A DNA stretch of 64,000 bases from CADEER01 sp965216585 (GTDB taxonomy: Bacteria > Desulfobacterota > Binatia > HRBIN30 > CADEER01). Made by a program: the position numbers and the translations under genes. The stretch is taken from assembly GCA_965216585.1 (NCBI GenBank), contig CBDCGC010000003.1, positions 1,984,001 to 2,048,000 on the forward strand. Direction: 5' to 3'. The notes under the pieces are model-generated. The model worked only from the letters and a program-made list of their open reading frames with translations. It searched no databases and was not told the DNA's origin. Shown here piece by piece: positions 34,434 to 42,293 of the stretch (the first letter of the stretch is position 1; every line of letters begins with the position of its first letter).

Positions 34434-36428
34434 ATGAGTCGGACGAAGGTTATCGCGCTCGGGATGGTTGCCGTCGTCGCTCTACTCGCGACCACCCCGC
34501 CGAACGCGCACGCGGTCTACCTCGACGAGGAACGCAACTGGTCCCTGCGCCTGCGGGCGTATTCACAGGCGGCCATCCGACTGCAGAACTCCCGCACAGA
34601 CAAGGTCGTCGGTCCCTTTTCGGCGACGATCATCAATGAGAACGGTGAATCGGTCCAGGTCGCCGATTCGGAGACCCAGACCGTGCCGGGGGTACGCGCC
34701 GGACAATTGATCCAGAACCGCTTCTTCGCCAATCCGGAGCTCGATGCGAAGCTCACTCCCTACTTCAAATGGATGAAACGCGGTTGGTTGAAGTGGCTGG
34801 CACCCGATGAGCTGCGCTTGCGCGTCGCGGGTTGGGGCTTCTACGACGGCGTCTACGACTACGGCGCGAGCCAGTTCGATCGCACGCAGCGCCTCATCAA
34901 CCAGAACTTCGACCCCTTCGTCGCCTTCCAGCGCGGTCGCTCCGACGCCTTTCGCGAAGGTGGCTGGTACATCGAAGCGCGCGACATCAATCTCGGCGAA
35001 CCCGGTGAGGTCTTCCGCACCAAGGACGGCGTCTCGCCCTTCGCGCAGATCTTCAAGGGATACGAGATCAAGAACCCGCGCCGCACCTACGGCTACCAGC
35101 GGCGGTTGAACGAGTTCTACCTCTCCTACTCGAAAGGCCCGCTCTTTCTGCGCGTCGGCAAGCAGACCATCTCCTGGGGCGAGTCCGATACGGTGGCACT
35201 GCTCGACCAGACCAATCCGTTCAGCGTCTTGATGGGGGCGCCGGGATTCTTCCAGGACATCGACGAAGCGCGCATACCGCTGTGGACGATTCGCACCAGC
35301 TACGACCTCTTCAACAACCTCGGCCCCTTTTCGAGTGCCTTCGTCGAAGCCTACTGGGTCCCCGGCGATGTCGACACCAACACCGGCTTCCTGCCCATCT
35401 CCACCGCCTCGCCGTATGCGCCGGCCGGTCCCGACCCCGGACGCGGCAATCCGATCTTTCCGCCGACCTTCCAGTTCATCCTCGTCGATCAAGTGCCCGA
35501 GAGGAAGTTCGAGAACAGCCGCTACGGATTCCGCCTGCAGACCGTGTTCAACAGGTTCCTGACGCTGCAGGCGTGGTTCTACCGCACCTTCCCGCAGGCA
35601 CCCGTACCCCTGAAAATGGGCTTTGCACCCGGCCCGGCCAACCGCGGCATCGTCGTCGAAGACAGCAGTGGCGGCAGGACCAACCTCTTCATCGTCTCGC
35701 TGCAGCATCGCCTGACCTCGGTCTACGGACTTTCGGGGACGTTCTTCGCCGAGCCGCTCGACGGCATCGTCCGCATCAACGCGCAGTTCTTCGAGAACGA
35801 GCCCGGCTTCATCCCCGACAAGAACCTGCGCATCGGCGACCCCGGCGAATCGGTACAGGGCCAGGGTGAGCTGCCGCGCGCCAACATCCTGCGCTACGAG
35901 CTCGGCTTCGACCGCTTCTTCTTCTTCCGACCGCTCAACCCCAGCAACTCGTTCATCCTCAGCACCTCGATCGTCGGTTCGTGGAACTTCGATCACACCG
36001 ACCAGCAGGACTTTCGCTTCAACGGCCTCTCCAAGACCGGCATCAAGTGCCAGGGAACCGCCGTCGACCCGGAAACCGGCGTGGAGATCGGCGCTGGGAC
36101 GCGCCGAGCCGCCGACTGCTTCAGCATCGGCGGCACGCCCGTGCAACGAGGCAGCGACATCGACGACTACATCCAGACCAAGCGCGCCGAGGCGCAGGCG
36201 CAGATCACGGTGCAATCGGACTGGTTTCACGGCAAGCTGCAACCGCGTGTGACCGTCATCGGATTCACGCGCGGCACCTGGGCAGTCCACCCCTCGGCAA
36301 CCTGGCGCTGGAACGACAACCTGCTCTTCGGCGCCGACCTGCAGTGGATCGGCGGCGACTACCAGAGCCTGGGCATCTTCCGCGACCGCGGCCAGATCTC
36401 GGCGCGGGTGACCTACCAGCTCAACTGA
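34434..36428 (+). CDS. DUF1302-family outer-membrane beta-barrel protein
   Basis: 664 residues after a strong Shine-Dalgarno (AAAGGAGG). Signal peptide MSRTKVIALGMVAVVALLA to NAHA, cleavage near residue 27. The DUF1302 signature is at RVGKQTISWGESDTVALLDQ, in YLSYSKGPLFLRVGKQ context. Alternating aromatic beta-strands fill the rest, and the end RGQISARVTYQLN is typical of Bam-inserted barrels, though the final residue is Asn rather than Phe. In other bacteria such proteins sit with sterol, lipid or aromatic degradation genes, suggesting uptake of hydrophobic substrates. No accompanying DUF1329 gene is present here. Confidence 0.88.
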   Translation: MSRTKVIALGMVAVVALLATTPPNAHAVYLDEERNWSLRLRAYSQAAIRLQNSRTDKVVGPFSATIINENGESVQVADSETQTVPGVRAGQLIQNRFFANPELDAKLTPYFKWMKRGWLKWLAPDELRLRVAGWGFYDGVYDYGASQFDRTQRLINQNFDPFVAFQRGRSDAFREGGWYIEARDINLGEPGEVFRTKDGVSPFAQIFKGYEIKNPRRTYGYQRRLNEFYLSYSKGPLFLRVGKQTISWGESDTVALLDQTNPFSVLMGAPGFFQDIDEARIPLWTIRTSYDLFNNLGPFSSAFVEAYWVPGDVDTNTGFLPISTASPYAPAGPDPGRGNPIFPPTFQFILVDQVPERKFENSRYGFRLQTVFNRFLTLQAWFYRTFPQAPVPLKMGFAPGPANRGIVVEDSSGGRTNLFIVSLQHRLTSVYGLSGTFFAEPLDGIVRINAQFFENEPGFIPDKNLRIGDPGESVQGQGELPRANILRYELGFDRFFFFRPLNPSNSFILSTSIVGSWNFDHTDQQDFRFNGLSKTGIKCQGTAVDPETGVEIGAGTRRAADCFSIGGTPVQRGSDIDDYIQTKRAEAQAQITVQSDWFHGKLQPRVTVIGFTRGTWAVHPSATWRWNDNLLFGADLQWIGGDYQSLGIFRDRGQISARVTYQLN

Positions 36429-36460
36429 GCAGCGCGCACGACGAACCCGGCGCCAGCGCG

Positions 36461-37429
36461 CTACTGGCGAGCGGCCCGGCGCCGCCGGCAGTCGTCGAGA
36501 ACCGCCGACAGGGTTTCGTCCCACTCGTAGCGCGGCTGCCAACCCGTGTGCTCTTTCAACTTCGCGGCGCTGCCGACGAAGGTCGGGATGGTGCGCGGGC
36601 GCACTTTCTCGGGGTCGACCCAAACCTCGATGCCGGCGCCGCTCATGTCGATGAGCTGGTCGAGAATCTGGCGGATCGTTCGACCGACACCGGAGCAAAC
36701 GTTGTACGCCTCACCGCGCTGCCCCTCGTCGTAGAGCGCGACGTAGGCTGCGACGACGTCGCGCACGTCGCTGAAGTCGCGCGTGACGTCGAGATCACCG
36801 ACCTCCATGCGCGGCTCGCGTCCACCGGCCTCGATATCGGCAATCTGCGAGGCAAAGTCGGGACAGACGAAGACGTCGCGCTGCCCCGCGCCGGTGTGGT
36901 TGAAGGGGCGCACGCGGACGACGTCGAGACCGAAACCCCGGGCCCATTGAAAGCCGGCGAGATCGGCCGCCGCCTTGCTCGTCGCGTAGGGGCTGATCGG
37001 CCGCAGTGCGGCGTCCTCACCAATCGGCAGATCGCTTTCATCGACCAAGCCGTAGATCTCGCTCGAGCCGATGGCGATGACGCGCGCCGCCGGCCGCAAA
37101 CGGTGGACGGCCGCCAGGACGCGAATCGTGCCGATGGCGTTGACGTCGAAGGCGAGGGTCGGATTCGACCGCGCATCGGGCACGAACGCCAAGCCGGCAA
37201 GATGAAAAACGCCGTCCGGCTCGACGGCGGAGATGACCTCGTCCACCTGTTCTTGCGAGCGTACGTCGACGTCGAACACCTGCACCTCTTCGAGACCCGA
37301 GCCGGCCTGCGGATCGAGCTCCGGTGCAAACGCGGTGCCGAACACCGCCGCGCCGCGCTCGAGCAGCACCCTGCTCAGATGGCGCCCGACGAAACCGTTG
37401 ACACCGGTTATCAGGAAGCGTTCGGACAT
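36461..37429 (-). CDS. NAD-dependent sugar epimerase/reductase (GDP-4-keto-6-deoxymannose reductase-like)
   Basis: 322-residue extended SDR. NAD(P) motif FLITGVNGFVGRHLSRVL; VFHLAGLAFVPDARSNP; catalytic Ser in VIAIGSSEIYG and Tyr/Lys in ISPYATSKAAADL. VVRVRPFNHTGAGQ and VTRDFSDVRDVVAAYVALY are the substrate-domain motifs shared with GMD/RMD. It probably acts on a nucleotide-linked deoxyhexose. It follows the cupin gene in the same direction (10-nt gap) and the decaprenyl-phosphoribose synthase gene, so the three look like an envelope-glycan operon. Confidence 0.85.
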   Translation of the reverse strand: MSERFLITGVNGFVGRHLSRVLLERGAAVFGTAFAPELDPQAGSGLEEVQVFDVDVRSQEQVDEVISAVEPDGVFHLAGLAFVPDARSNPTLAFDVNAIGTIRVLAAVHRLRPAARVIAIGSSEIYGLVDESDLPIGEDAALRPISPYATSKAAADLAGFQWARGFGLDVVRVRPFNHTGAGQRDVFVCPDFASQIADIEAGGREPRMEVGDLDVTRDFSDVRDVVAAYVALYDEGQRGEAYNVCSGVGRTIRQILDQLIDMSGAGIEVWVDPEKVRPRTIPTFVGSAAKLKEHTGWQPRYEWDETLSAVLDDCRRRRAARQ

Positions 37430-37439
37430 CGACGCCGTG

Positions 37440-37850
37440 TCACGGATCCTTGGTGCCGGTGCGACCGTAGCGATCGTCGAGACGAACGACGTCGTCGAGC
37501 TCGGGTGTCGATACCTCGATGACGTCGCATGTCGTCAGCGCCGTCAGGCGGTGACGCCTGCCTGGCCTCAGCCGCACACTTTGGCCGGGCCGCAATCGAT
37601 GGGTTTCGAGCTCGTCTTCGTGGTCGCCGAGCTCGATCTGCAGGTCGCCCTGCAGGACGTACATCGTCTCGTCCTTGACCTCGTGGTACTGCAAGCTGAG
37701 CGCACAACCCTCTTCGACGTGGAGGATCTTGCCGACATAGCGCTCGGTGTGGCCCCAGATCAGCTCGTGCCCCCACGGCTTGTCGACGCGGCGGCCGCTG
37801 AAGATTCCCGGTGCGGAGTTGGCGGTTCGATCGCTTGCTTTGTCGCTCAT
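37440..37850 (-). CDS. Cupin, type II mannose-6-phosphate isomerase-like
   Basis: 136 residues, a single cupin barrel. RRVDKPWGHELIWGHTERYVGKILHV leads to LSLQYHEVKDETMYVLQGDLQIELG (metal ligands H, E) and LRPGQSVRLRPGRRHRLTAL (distal His). The PWG...E opening and the HxxKDETMYVLQG motif resemble the isomerase domain of ManC-type enzymes. It would interconvert fructose-6-P and mannose-6-P or bind a nucleotide sugar. It lies between the UbiA-family gene and the epimerase (gaps of 16 and 10 nt). Confidence 0.82.
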   Translation of the reverse strand: MSDKASDRTANSAPGIFSGRRVDKPWGHELIWGHTERYVGKILHVEEGCALSLQYHEVKDETMYVLQGDLQIELGDHEDELETHRLRPGQSVRLRPGRRHRLTALTTCDVIEVSTPELDDVVRLDDRYGRTGTKDP

Positions 37851-37866
37851 GGCTCGGCTCGGAGTG

Positions 37867-38829
37867 CTAACGCCAATACAACAAGACGGCGGCGGTGAGA
37901 ACCCACAGACAAACCCCGAGCTGTAGCGGGCGGTCGTTCAACAACAATTGGGTCGGATTGCCACCCTCTTCCTTTTGGTGGATCAGGTAGAGATAGCGAA
38001 AGATGCCGAAGAGAACGAACGGCAGGGTCAGGTAGAGCTTGTCGGTGCCGAGCTTGGTGTGAACCTCCGGTGATGCAGTGTACGACGCGTAGGCGATCAC
38101 CGTCGAGGCGGTCACCACCGAGATCATCTGGTCGAGGAAGTACGTCGAGTATTCGCGCAGCGACGTGCGGTGCTCGGTCGCACCGTCGTCCAGCAAGACG
38201 ATCTCGTGACGCCGCTTGGAGAAGCCGAGAAAGAGCGCCAGCAAGAACGTGCAGATGATCAACCACGGTGAGATCGGCACGCCGATGACGACGCCGCCGC
38301 CAACCGCGCGCAGGACGAAACCGGTGGCGATCGACATCACATCGACGATGACGATTTCCTTGAGCGAGAAGGTGTACGCCACCTGGAGCAAGAGATAGCA
38401 AAACGTCAGCACGCCAAAGGGTGCAGCCAAAGTGAAAGCGCCGGCCACCGCCGCTGCCATCAATGCCACGGCCAGCGCCATCGCCGCGCCGCGGCTGACC
38501 CGGCCCGCCGGTAGCGGTCGCCGGCACTTTTCCGGGTGCTGCATGTCGCGATCACAATCGCGCAGATCGTTCATCACGTAGGCGCCGCTGGCACCCAACG
38601 AGAAACAAACGAAAGCGGCGGCCACCGTGAGGAAGTCGCCACCGTCGAACAGCCGGCCGGAGAAAAGCAGCGCCGCGAAGAGGAGCAGGTTCTTCGACCA
38701 CTGCGCCGGGCGCACGAGCTGGACGTAGTCGCCCAAGGTCGCGCCGCGCGCCGCGGAACCAACCGTTCCCCCTGCGTCCTTCAGCTCCAAATCCACTTCC
38801 CTCGCACGGCGACGCACATGCCACCCCAT
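37867..38829 (-). CDS. UbiA-family decaprenyl-phosphate phosphoribosyltransferase-like enzyme
   Basis: 320 residues, about nine membrane helices. The opening YVQLVRPAQWSKNLLLF and the aspartate motif YVMNDLRDCDRDMQHPEK (NDxxDxxxD) match the DPPR-synthase branch of UbiA rather than ubiquinone enzymes. A second motif is YTFSLKEIVIVDVMS. DPPR synthase transfers 5-phosphoribose from PRPP to decaprenyl phosphate at the inner membrane, the first step to decaprenyl-phosphoryl-arabinose. First gene of the epimerase-cupin set. Confidence 0.85.
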   Translation of the reverse strand: MGWHVRRRAREVDLELKDAGGTVGSAARGATLGDYVQLVRPAQWSKNLLLFAALLFSGRLFDGGDFLTVAAAFVCFSLGASGAYVMNDLRDCDRDMQHPEKCRRPLPAGRVSRGAAMALAVALMAAAVAGAFTLAAPFGVLTFCYLLLQVAYTFSLKEIVIVDVMSIATGFVLRAVGGGVVIGVPISPWLIICTFLLALFLGFSKRRHEIVLLDDGATEHRTSLREYSTYFLDQMISVVTASTVIAYASYTASPEVHTKLGTDKLYLTLPFVLFGIFRYLYLIHQKEEGGNPTQLLLNDRPLQLGVCLWVLTAAVLLYWR

Positions 38830-38952
38830 CTACCAGATCCCCTCCGACCTTCCCAGCCGCGATGGCAGTTCCCGCGGTGATGCGTGAGACGCTTGGGTTT
38901 GACGTGCACCCGAAGTCCTGGCAAAGGGGCGGCTCAGCCGGGAAGGAACGAA

Positions 38953-39777
38953 ATGAAACTGATTGAAGGACAGGTCGCGATCGTAACCGGTTCGGGACGC
39001 GGCATCGGTCGCGCCATCGCCGAGCTCTTTGCCGAGCACGGCGCCAAGGTCGTGGTCAACGATCTCGACGCCGACGTCGCCGAGGAAGTGGCGGAGGCGG
39101 TGCGTAAGGCCGGTGGCGAGGCGACGACGTGTGTCGGCTCCGTGACCGACAAGGAGTTTCCCGATCGGTTGGTCAAGACCGCCGTCGATCAATACAAAGG
39201 CCTTCACATCATCGTCAACAACGCCGGCTACACGCACGATGGCGTCATTCACAAGATGAGCGACGAGCAGTGGTACGCGATGCTCGAGTGTCACCTCACG
39301 GCGCCGTTTCGCATCCTGCGCGCGGCGTCGCACTACTGGCGCGACTGGGCGAAACAAGAAATGGCCGACGATAAGCGAGTCATGCGCCGCGTCGTCAACA
39401 CCTCGTCGACCTCCGGCGTCGCCGGCAACGCCGGCCAGGTCAACTACGCGGCCGGTAAGATGGGTATCGTCGGCGTGACCAAGAGCCTGGCCAAGGAGTG
39501 GGGGCGCTTCAACATCACCGTCAACGCCGTCGCCTACGGCTTCGTCGAAACTCGCCTCACCGACGCCAAGGACAAGTCGCGAAAAGCCGAAATCGACGGC
39601 CAGACCGTCGAAATCGGTATTCCCGAACAAGCGCGCAACTTCGCCATCCGCTCGATTCCGCTGCAACGCGCGGGCACGCCGGCCGAAGCGGCCGGACCGG
39701 TCCTCTTTCTCTCCTCCCCGCTCGCCGACTACGTGACCGGCAACACCGTCCTGGTCACCGGCGGCAGCTATATGTAA
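38953..39777 (+). CDS. Short-chain dehydrogenase/reductase (FabG-like)
   Basis: 274 residues from ATG 38953 (Shine-Dalgarno GGAAGGAA). TGSGRGIGRAIAE is the NAD(P)-binding loop and LHIIVNNAGYTHDG the NAG motif. Catalytic Ser is in RVVNTSSTSGVAG and Tyr/Lys in QVNYAAGKMGIVG. The end LADYVTGNTVLVTGGSYM is classical SDR. There is an insert of about 15 residues (WRDWAKQEMADDKRVMRR) before the catalytic Ser and another near ETRLTDAKDKSRKAEIDG, as in quinone- or acyl-CoA-type SDRs. First gene of a likely three-gene operon with a hypothetical and sppA. Confidence 0.9.
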   Translation: MKLIEGQVAIVTGSGRGIGRAIAELFAEHGAKVVVNDLDADVAEEVAEAVRKAGGEATTCVGSVTDKEFPDRLVKTAVDQYKGLHIIVNNAGYTHDGVIHKMSDEQWYAMLECHLTAPFRILRAASHYWRDWAKQEMADDKRVMRRVVNTSSTSGVAGNAGQVNYAAGKMGIVGVTKSLAKEWGRFNITVNAVAYGFVETRLTDAKDKSRKAEIDGQTVEIGIPEQARNFAIRSIPLQRAGTPAEAAGPVLFLSSPLADYVTGNTVLVTGGSYM

Positions 39778-39801
39778 GCCATCGGAGGCGCTGCATTCGC
39801 C

Positions 39802-40299
39802 ATGAATCGGGTCGAGATTCACGATGCTCCCAAGCAAGCGGTAGCCGAAAAGCTCGCCGACCTCGGTCTGCTTGCAGAGCCCGCACAGGCCAGCGCCAAG
39901 TTCGACTTCCTCATCGAAGGGCGCATCCGCCTGGCCCTGCGGGTCGCCTTTCCGAGCACCTCGAAGCGGCGGATGAACGTTGGCGACAAGCAGTACAACT
40001 ACGTCTACCGGGCGTGGAACTTCAACTTCCACCACCGCGGCAAGGTCGGCGAATGCTACGCCGACTTCTTCGCCTGTATCCCGTTGAGCGCCGACGGTGA
40101 CCTCGATCTGCGACGCTCCTTCCTCATCCCCTGGGATTCGATCACCGGTAAGACGTTCTACCTGCCCGACTCCCGCCGCCCCTATGCCGGCAAGCTGGCG
40201 GCCTACCGCAACGCCTGGGATCTGTTGCCGGCCGCCGTACAAGCACTCGAAACACAGCCAGCAGCCGGGCGAGACGAGGACGATTCGCTGGTCGTTTGA
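39802..40299 (+). CDS. Conserved-looking hypothetical protein, possible nuclease-like fold
   Basis: 165 residues, no signal or membrane segment. The central part, FDFLIEGRIRLALRVAFPS followed by YNYVYRAWNFNFHHRGKVGE then CYADFFACIPL, alternates like a beta-sheet core, and FLIPWDSITGKTFYLPDSRRPYAGKL closes it. This resembles small PD-(D/E)XK-type or HsdR-like domains in which a short sheet is followed by 'IP...' and a C-terminal helix, but I see no complete D-(x)n-ExK motif, so the fold is only suggested. It lies 24 nt after the SDR and its stop TGA overlaps the sppA ATG by one base. Confidence 0.6.
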   Translation: MNRVEIHDAPKQAVAEKLADLGLLAEPAQASAKFDFLIEGRIRLALRVAFPSTSKRRMNVGDKQYNYVYRAWNFNFHHRGKVGECYADFFACIPLSADGDLDLRRSFLIPWDSITGKTFYLPDSRRPYAGKLAAYRNAWDLLPAAVQALETQPAAGRDEDDSLVV

Positions 40300-41297
40300 T
40301 GGAATCGCGCCGCCTCATGCAGCGAATCGCCAGGGCAGCGGTCTGCCTCTCGTGCTTCGCCACGGTCGCATCGTCCTCCGGCTGTGTCATCGTCAGTGGC
40401 ACGATCAACCCCTTTGCTCGCTCGACCAAGCCGCTCGAAGAGCAAGAGGTTTCCGGCAGCGGCGATGCCAAGATCGTCCTCCTCGACATCGCCGGCGAGA
40501 TCACCGGCGAAACGACCGGGTCGGCTTTCGGTCTGCAGGTGCAAGAGAGCACCATCGCCCGCACCGAAGCTGCCTTGCGTATCGCCGGTGAGGACGAGGA
40601 CATCCGCGCCGTCATCCTTCGCATCGACAGCCCGGGCGGCGGCGTCACCGCCAGCGACGTTCTCTACCGCCAGATCAAAACCTTTCGCGAGCAATCCACG
40701 GTTCCGGTCATCGCCGCCGTGCAAGACGTCGGCGCCTCCGGTGCCTACTACGCCGCCCTGGCGGCGGACGAGATCGTCGCTCACCCCACCTCGATCGTCG
40801 GCAGCATCGGCGTCGTCATGCAGAGCATGAATTTCACTGGCCTCATGGACAAGCTCGGCGTGCGTTCGCAAACCGTCAAGACCGGCGAAATGAAAGACAT
40901 CGGCTCGCCCTTCGAAGAGATGACGGCGGCCGAGCGCCGCGTTCTACAGAGCGTCATCGACGACATGTACGATCGCTTTCTCGGCTTGGTGCTCGAGAAC
41001 CGCCCGCGTCTGACCGAGGACATGCAACGGACACTGCGCGACGGCCGCATTTTCAGCGCTCAACAGGCGCTCGATGGTGGTCTGATCGATCGCATCGAGT
41101 ACCTCGACGAGACGATCGAACGCATCAAGCGAGCCGCAGGTCTCGGCGAAGCGACCGTCGTCGTCTACCGGCAGGCCGATGAGTACGTGCGCGGCATCCA
41201 CTCGCGCGCCGGCGCGCCGGCACAGGCCGACCTGCTCGGGTTCGCCGGCAAAGCCCTGCCCACCATGCCGCGCCTTCTCTACCAGTGGATTCCATAG
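40299..41297 (+). CDS. sppA: Signal peptide peptidase SppA, short form (S49)
   Basis: 332 residues. The N-terminal hydrophobic segment ends ATVASSSGC, a weak lipobox or membrane anchor. The SppA core: VILRIDSPGGGVTASDVLYRQI, catalytic Ser in QDVGASGAYYAALAAD, Lys dyad residue in VKTGEMKDIGSPFEEM, and GRIFSAQQALDGGLIDRIEY. It cleaves remnant signal peptides in the membrane; the short form assembles as an octamer. ATG 40299 overlaps the previous stop by 1 nt (TGATG). The 123-bp tandem repeats begin within 10 bp of its stop. Confidence 0.92.
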   Translation: MESRRLMQRIARAAVCLSCFATVASSSGCVIVSGTINPFARSTKPLEEQEVSGSGDAKIVLLDIAGEITGETTGSAFGLQVQESTIARTEAALRIAGEDEDIRAVILRIDSPGGGVTASDVLYRQIKTFREQSTVPVIAAVQDVGASGAYYAALAADEIVAHPTSIVGSIGVVMQSMNFTGLMDKLGVRSQTVKTGEMKDIGSPFEEMTAAERRVLQSVIDDMYDRFLGLVLENRPRLTEDMQRTLRDGRIFSAQQALDGGLIDRIEYLDETIERIKRAAGLGEATVVVYRQADEYVRGIHSRAGAPAQADLLGFAGKALPTMPRLLYQWIP

Positions 41298-41306
41298 AGC
41301 AGGCGA

Positions 41307-41677
41307 AGCCTGTCCCCAGCCCGCAGCCTACTGCCCCAGCCTATTGCCTTCTTTTTCCCAGCGCACAGTCTGACTGCCTTCAATAAAGGCTGGGGCTCGG
41401 GCTGGGGCTGTAGGCTGGAGGAGCATGCGAACCTGCCCCCTGCCCGCAGCCTACTGCCCCAGCCTATTGCCTTCTTTTTCCCAGCGCACAGTCTGACTGC
41501 CTTCAATAAAGGCTGGGGCTCGGGCTGGGGCTGTAGGCTGGAGGAGCATGCGAACCTGCCCCCTGCCCGCAGCCTACTGCCCCAGCCTATTGCCTTCTTT
41601 TTCCCAGCGCACAGTCTGACTAGCTTCAATAAAGGCTGGGGCTCGGGCTGGGGCTGTAGGCTGGAGGAGCATGCGAG
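41307..41677. repeat. Three tandem copies of a 123-bp hairpin-forming repeat
   Basis: Equivalent points fall at 41320, 41443 and 41566, an exact 123-bp period; copies differ at a few bases only. In each unit CAGCCTACTGCCCCAGCC (41324-41341 in copy 1) is complementary, with one mismatch, to GGCTGGGGCTGTAGGCTG (41400-41417), so each unit can fold into a hairpin with an 18-bp stem and about 58-nt loop. Because 123 is divisible by three, an antisense reading frame runs through all copies; I regard it as non-coding. Related copies occur at 42103-42211 and 49940-50044. Confidence 0.9.
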
Positions 41678-41718
41678 GAGTAGTGGATAAATAGACGTAT
41701 ATGTTGTATTGTCTAGAA

Positions 41719-42078
41719 ATGCGCGAATTTGATCACGAACGAATGAAGGTCTACCAGATCGCGCTGGAGTTCCTGCAGAGCGCCGCGTCGATTCGCCGTA
41801 GCTTCCCGGCCGGACGCAGGGCGCTGGCGGATCAACTGGATCGCGCGTCGTTATCAATTGCGCTGAACATCGCAGAAGGTGCCGGCGAGTTCGCGCAGAA
41901 AGAGAAGGCGCGCTTCTACAGGATCGCCCGTCGATCCGCCACGGAGTGTGCAGCGATCCTGGACATCGTACACAAACTGCGACTCTGCGAGTCGAAAGAT
42001 CTTGGGCAAGCGAAGGATCAAGTACGATCGATCGTTGCGATGCTGGTCAATCTCGGGAAATCCATCGAGAGCCGCTAA
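41719..42078 (+). CDS. Four-helix-bundle protein (23S rRNA intervening-sequence / Avd-like family)
   Basis: 119 residues from MREFDHERMKVYQIALEF. Family hallmarks: an aromatic/charged start, SFPAGRRALADQLDRASLSIALNIAEGAGE (the conserved N-I-A-E-G core), RFYRIARRSATECAAILDI and a final helix. The four-helix bundle forms a pentamer that binds nucleic acid; members are encoded in 23S rRNA intervening sequences and, as Avd, in diversity-generating retroelements. No reverse transcriptase or rRNA is near. The gene is enclosed by hairpin repeats, three copies upstream and one downstream in the same orientation. An upstream in-frame ATG at 41701 is less likely. Confidence 0.88.
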   Translation: MREFDHERMKVYQIALEFLQSAASIRRSFPAGRRALADQLDRASLSIALNIAEGAGEFAQKEKARFYRIARRSATECAAILDIVHKLRLCESKDLGQAKDQVRSIVAMLVNLGKSIESR

Positions 42079-42102
42079 GATGCCGGCGCGCCGCGCGCGC
42101 CA

Positions 42103-42211
42103 CCGCCCCCAGCCCGTAGCCTACTGCCCGAGCCTATTGCCTTCTTTTCCCCAGCTCACAGTCTGACTAGCTTCAATGAAGGCTGGGGCTAGGGCTGGGG
42201 CTGTAGGCTGG
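42103..42211. repeat. Single diverged copy of the 123-bp hairpin repeat, downstream of the four-helix-bundle gene
   Basis: Same orientation and order as the 41.3-kb copies: GTAGCCTACTGCCCGAGCC, a middle containing TATTGCCTTCTTTTCCCCAG and CACAGTCTGACTAGCTTCAA, then GGCTGGGGCTGTAGGCTG. It ends in a further partial AGCTGTAGGCTGGGG. The four-helix-bundle gene thus lies between direct copies. Confidence 0.85.
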
Positions 42212-42293
42212 GGAGCAGGCAGCTGTAGGCTGGGGGGGCGCAGAGGCAAAGGGTGGTGTCGCTTCGCCGGCGTATAGCGGCTAGGGATTTTTC

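Noticed and set aside
36429..37522. 513-codon plus-strand frame running past the DUF1302 gene over the epimerase and cupin genes
   Set aside because: Out-of-frame continuation without motifs; the minus-strand genes are well supported.
41307..41677. CRISPR array
   Set aside because: Units are 123 bp, fully tandem and without unique spacers; there are no cas genes.
41279..41857. 192-codon antisense frame with three 41-residue repeats over the 123-bp units
   Set aside because: The repeat period is a multiple of three, so an open frame repeats automatically; no start signal, no conservation expected, and the DNA is better explained as hairpin repeats.
41719..42078. Diversity-generating retroelement (Avd homologue)
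   Set aside because: No reverse transcriptase, template repeat or variable repeat nearby; only the four-helix-bundle protein family is shared.
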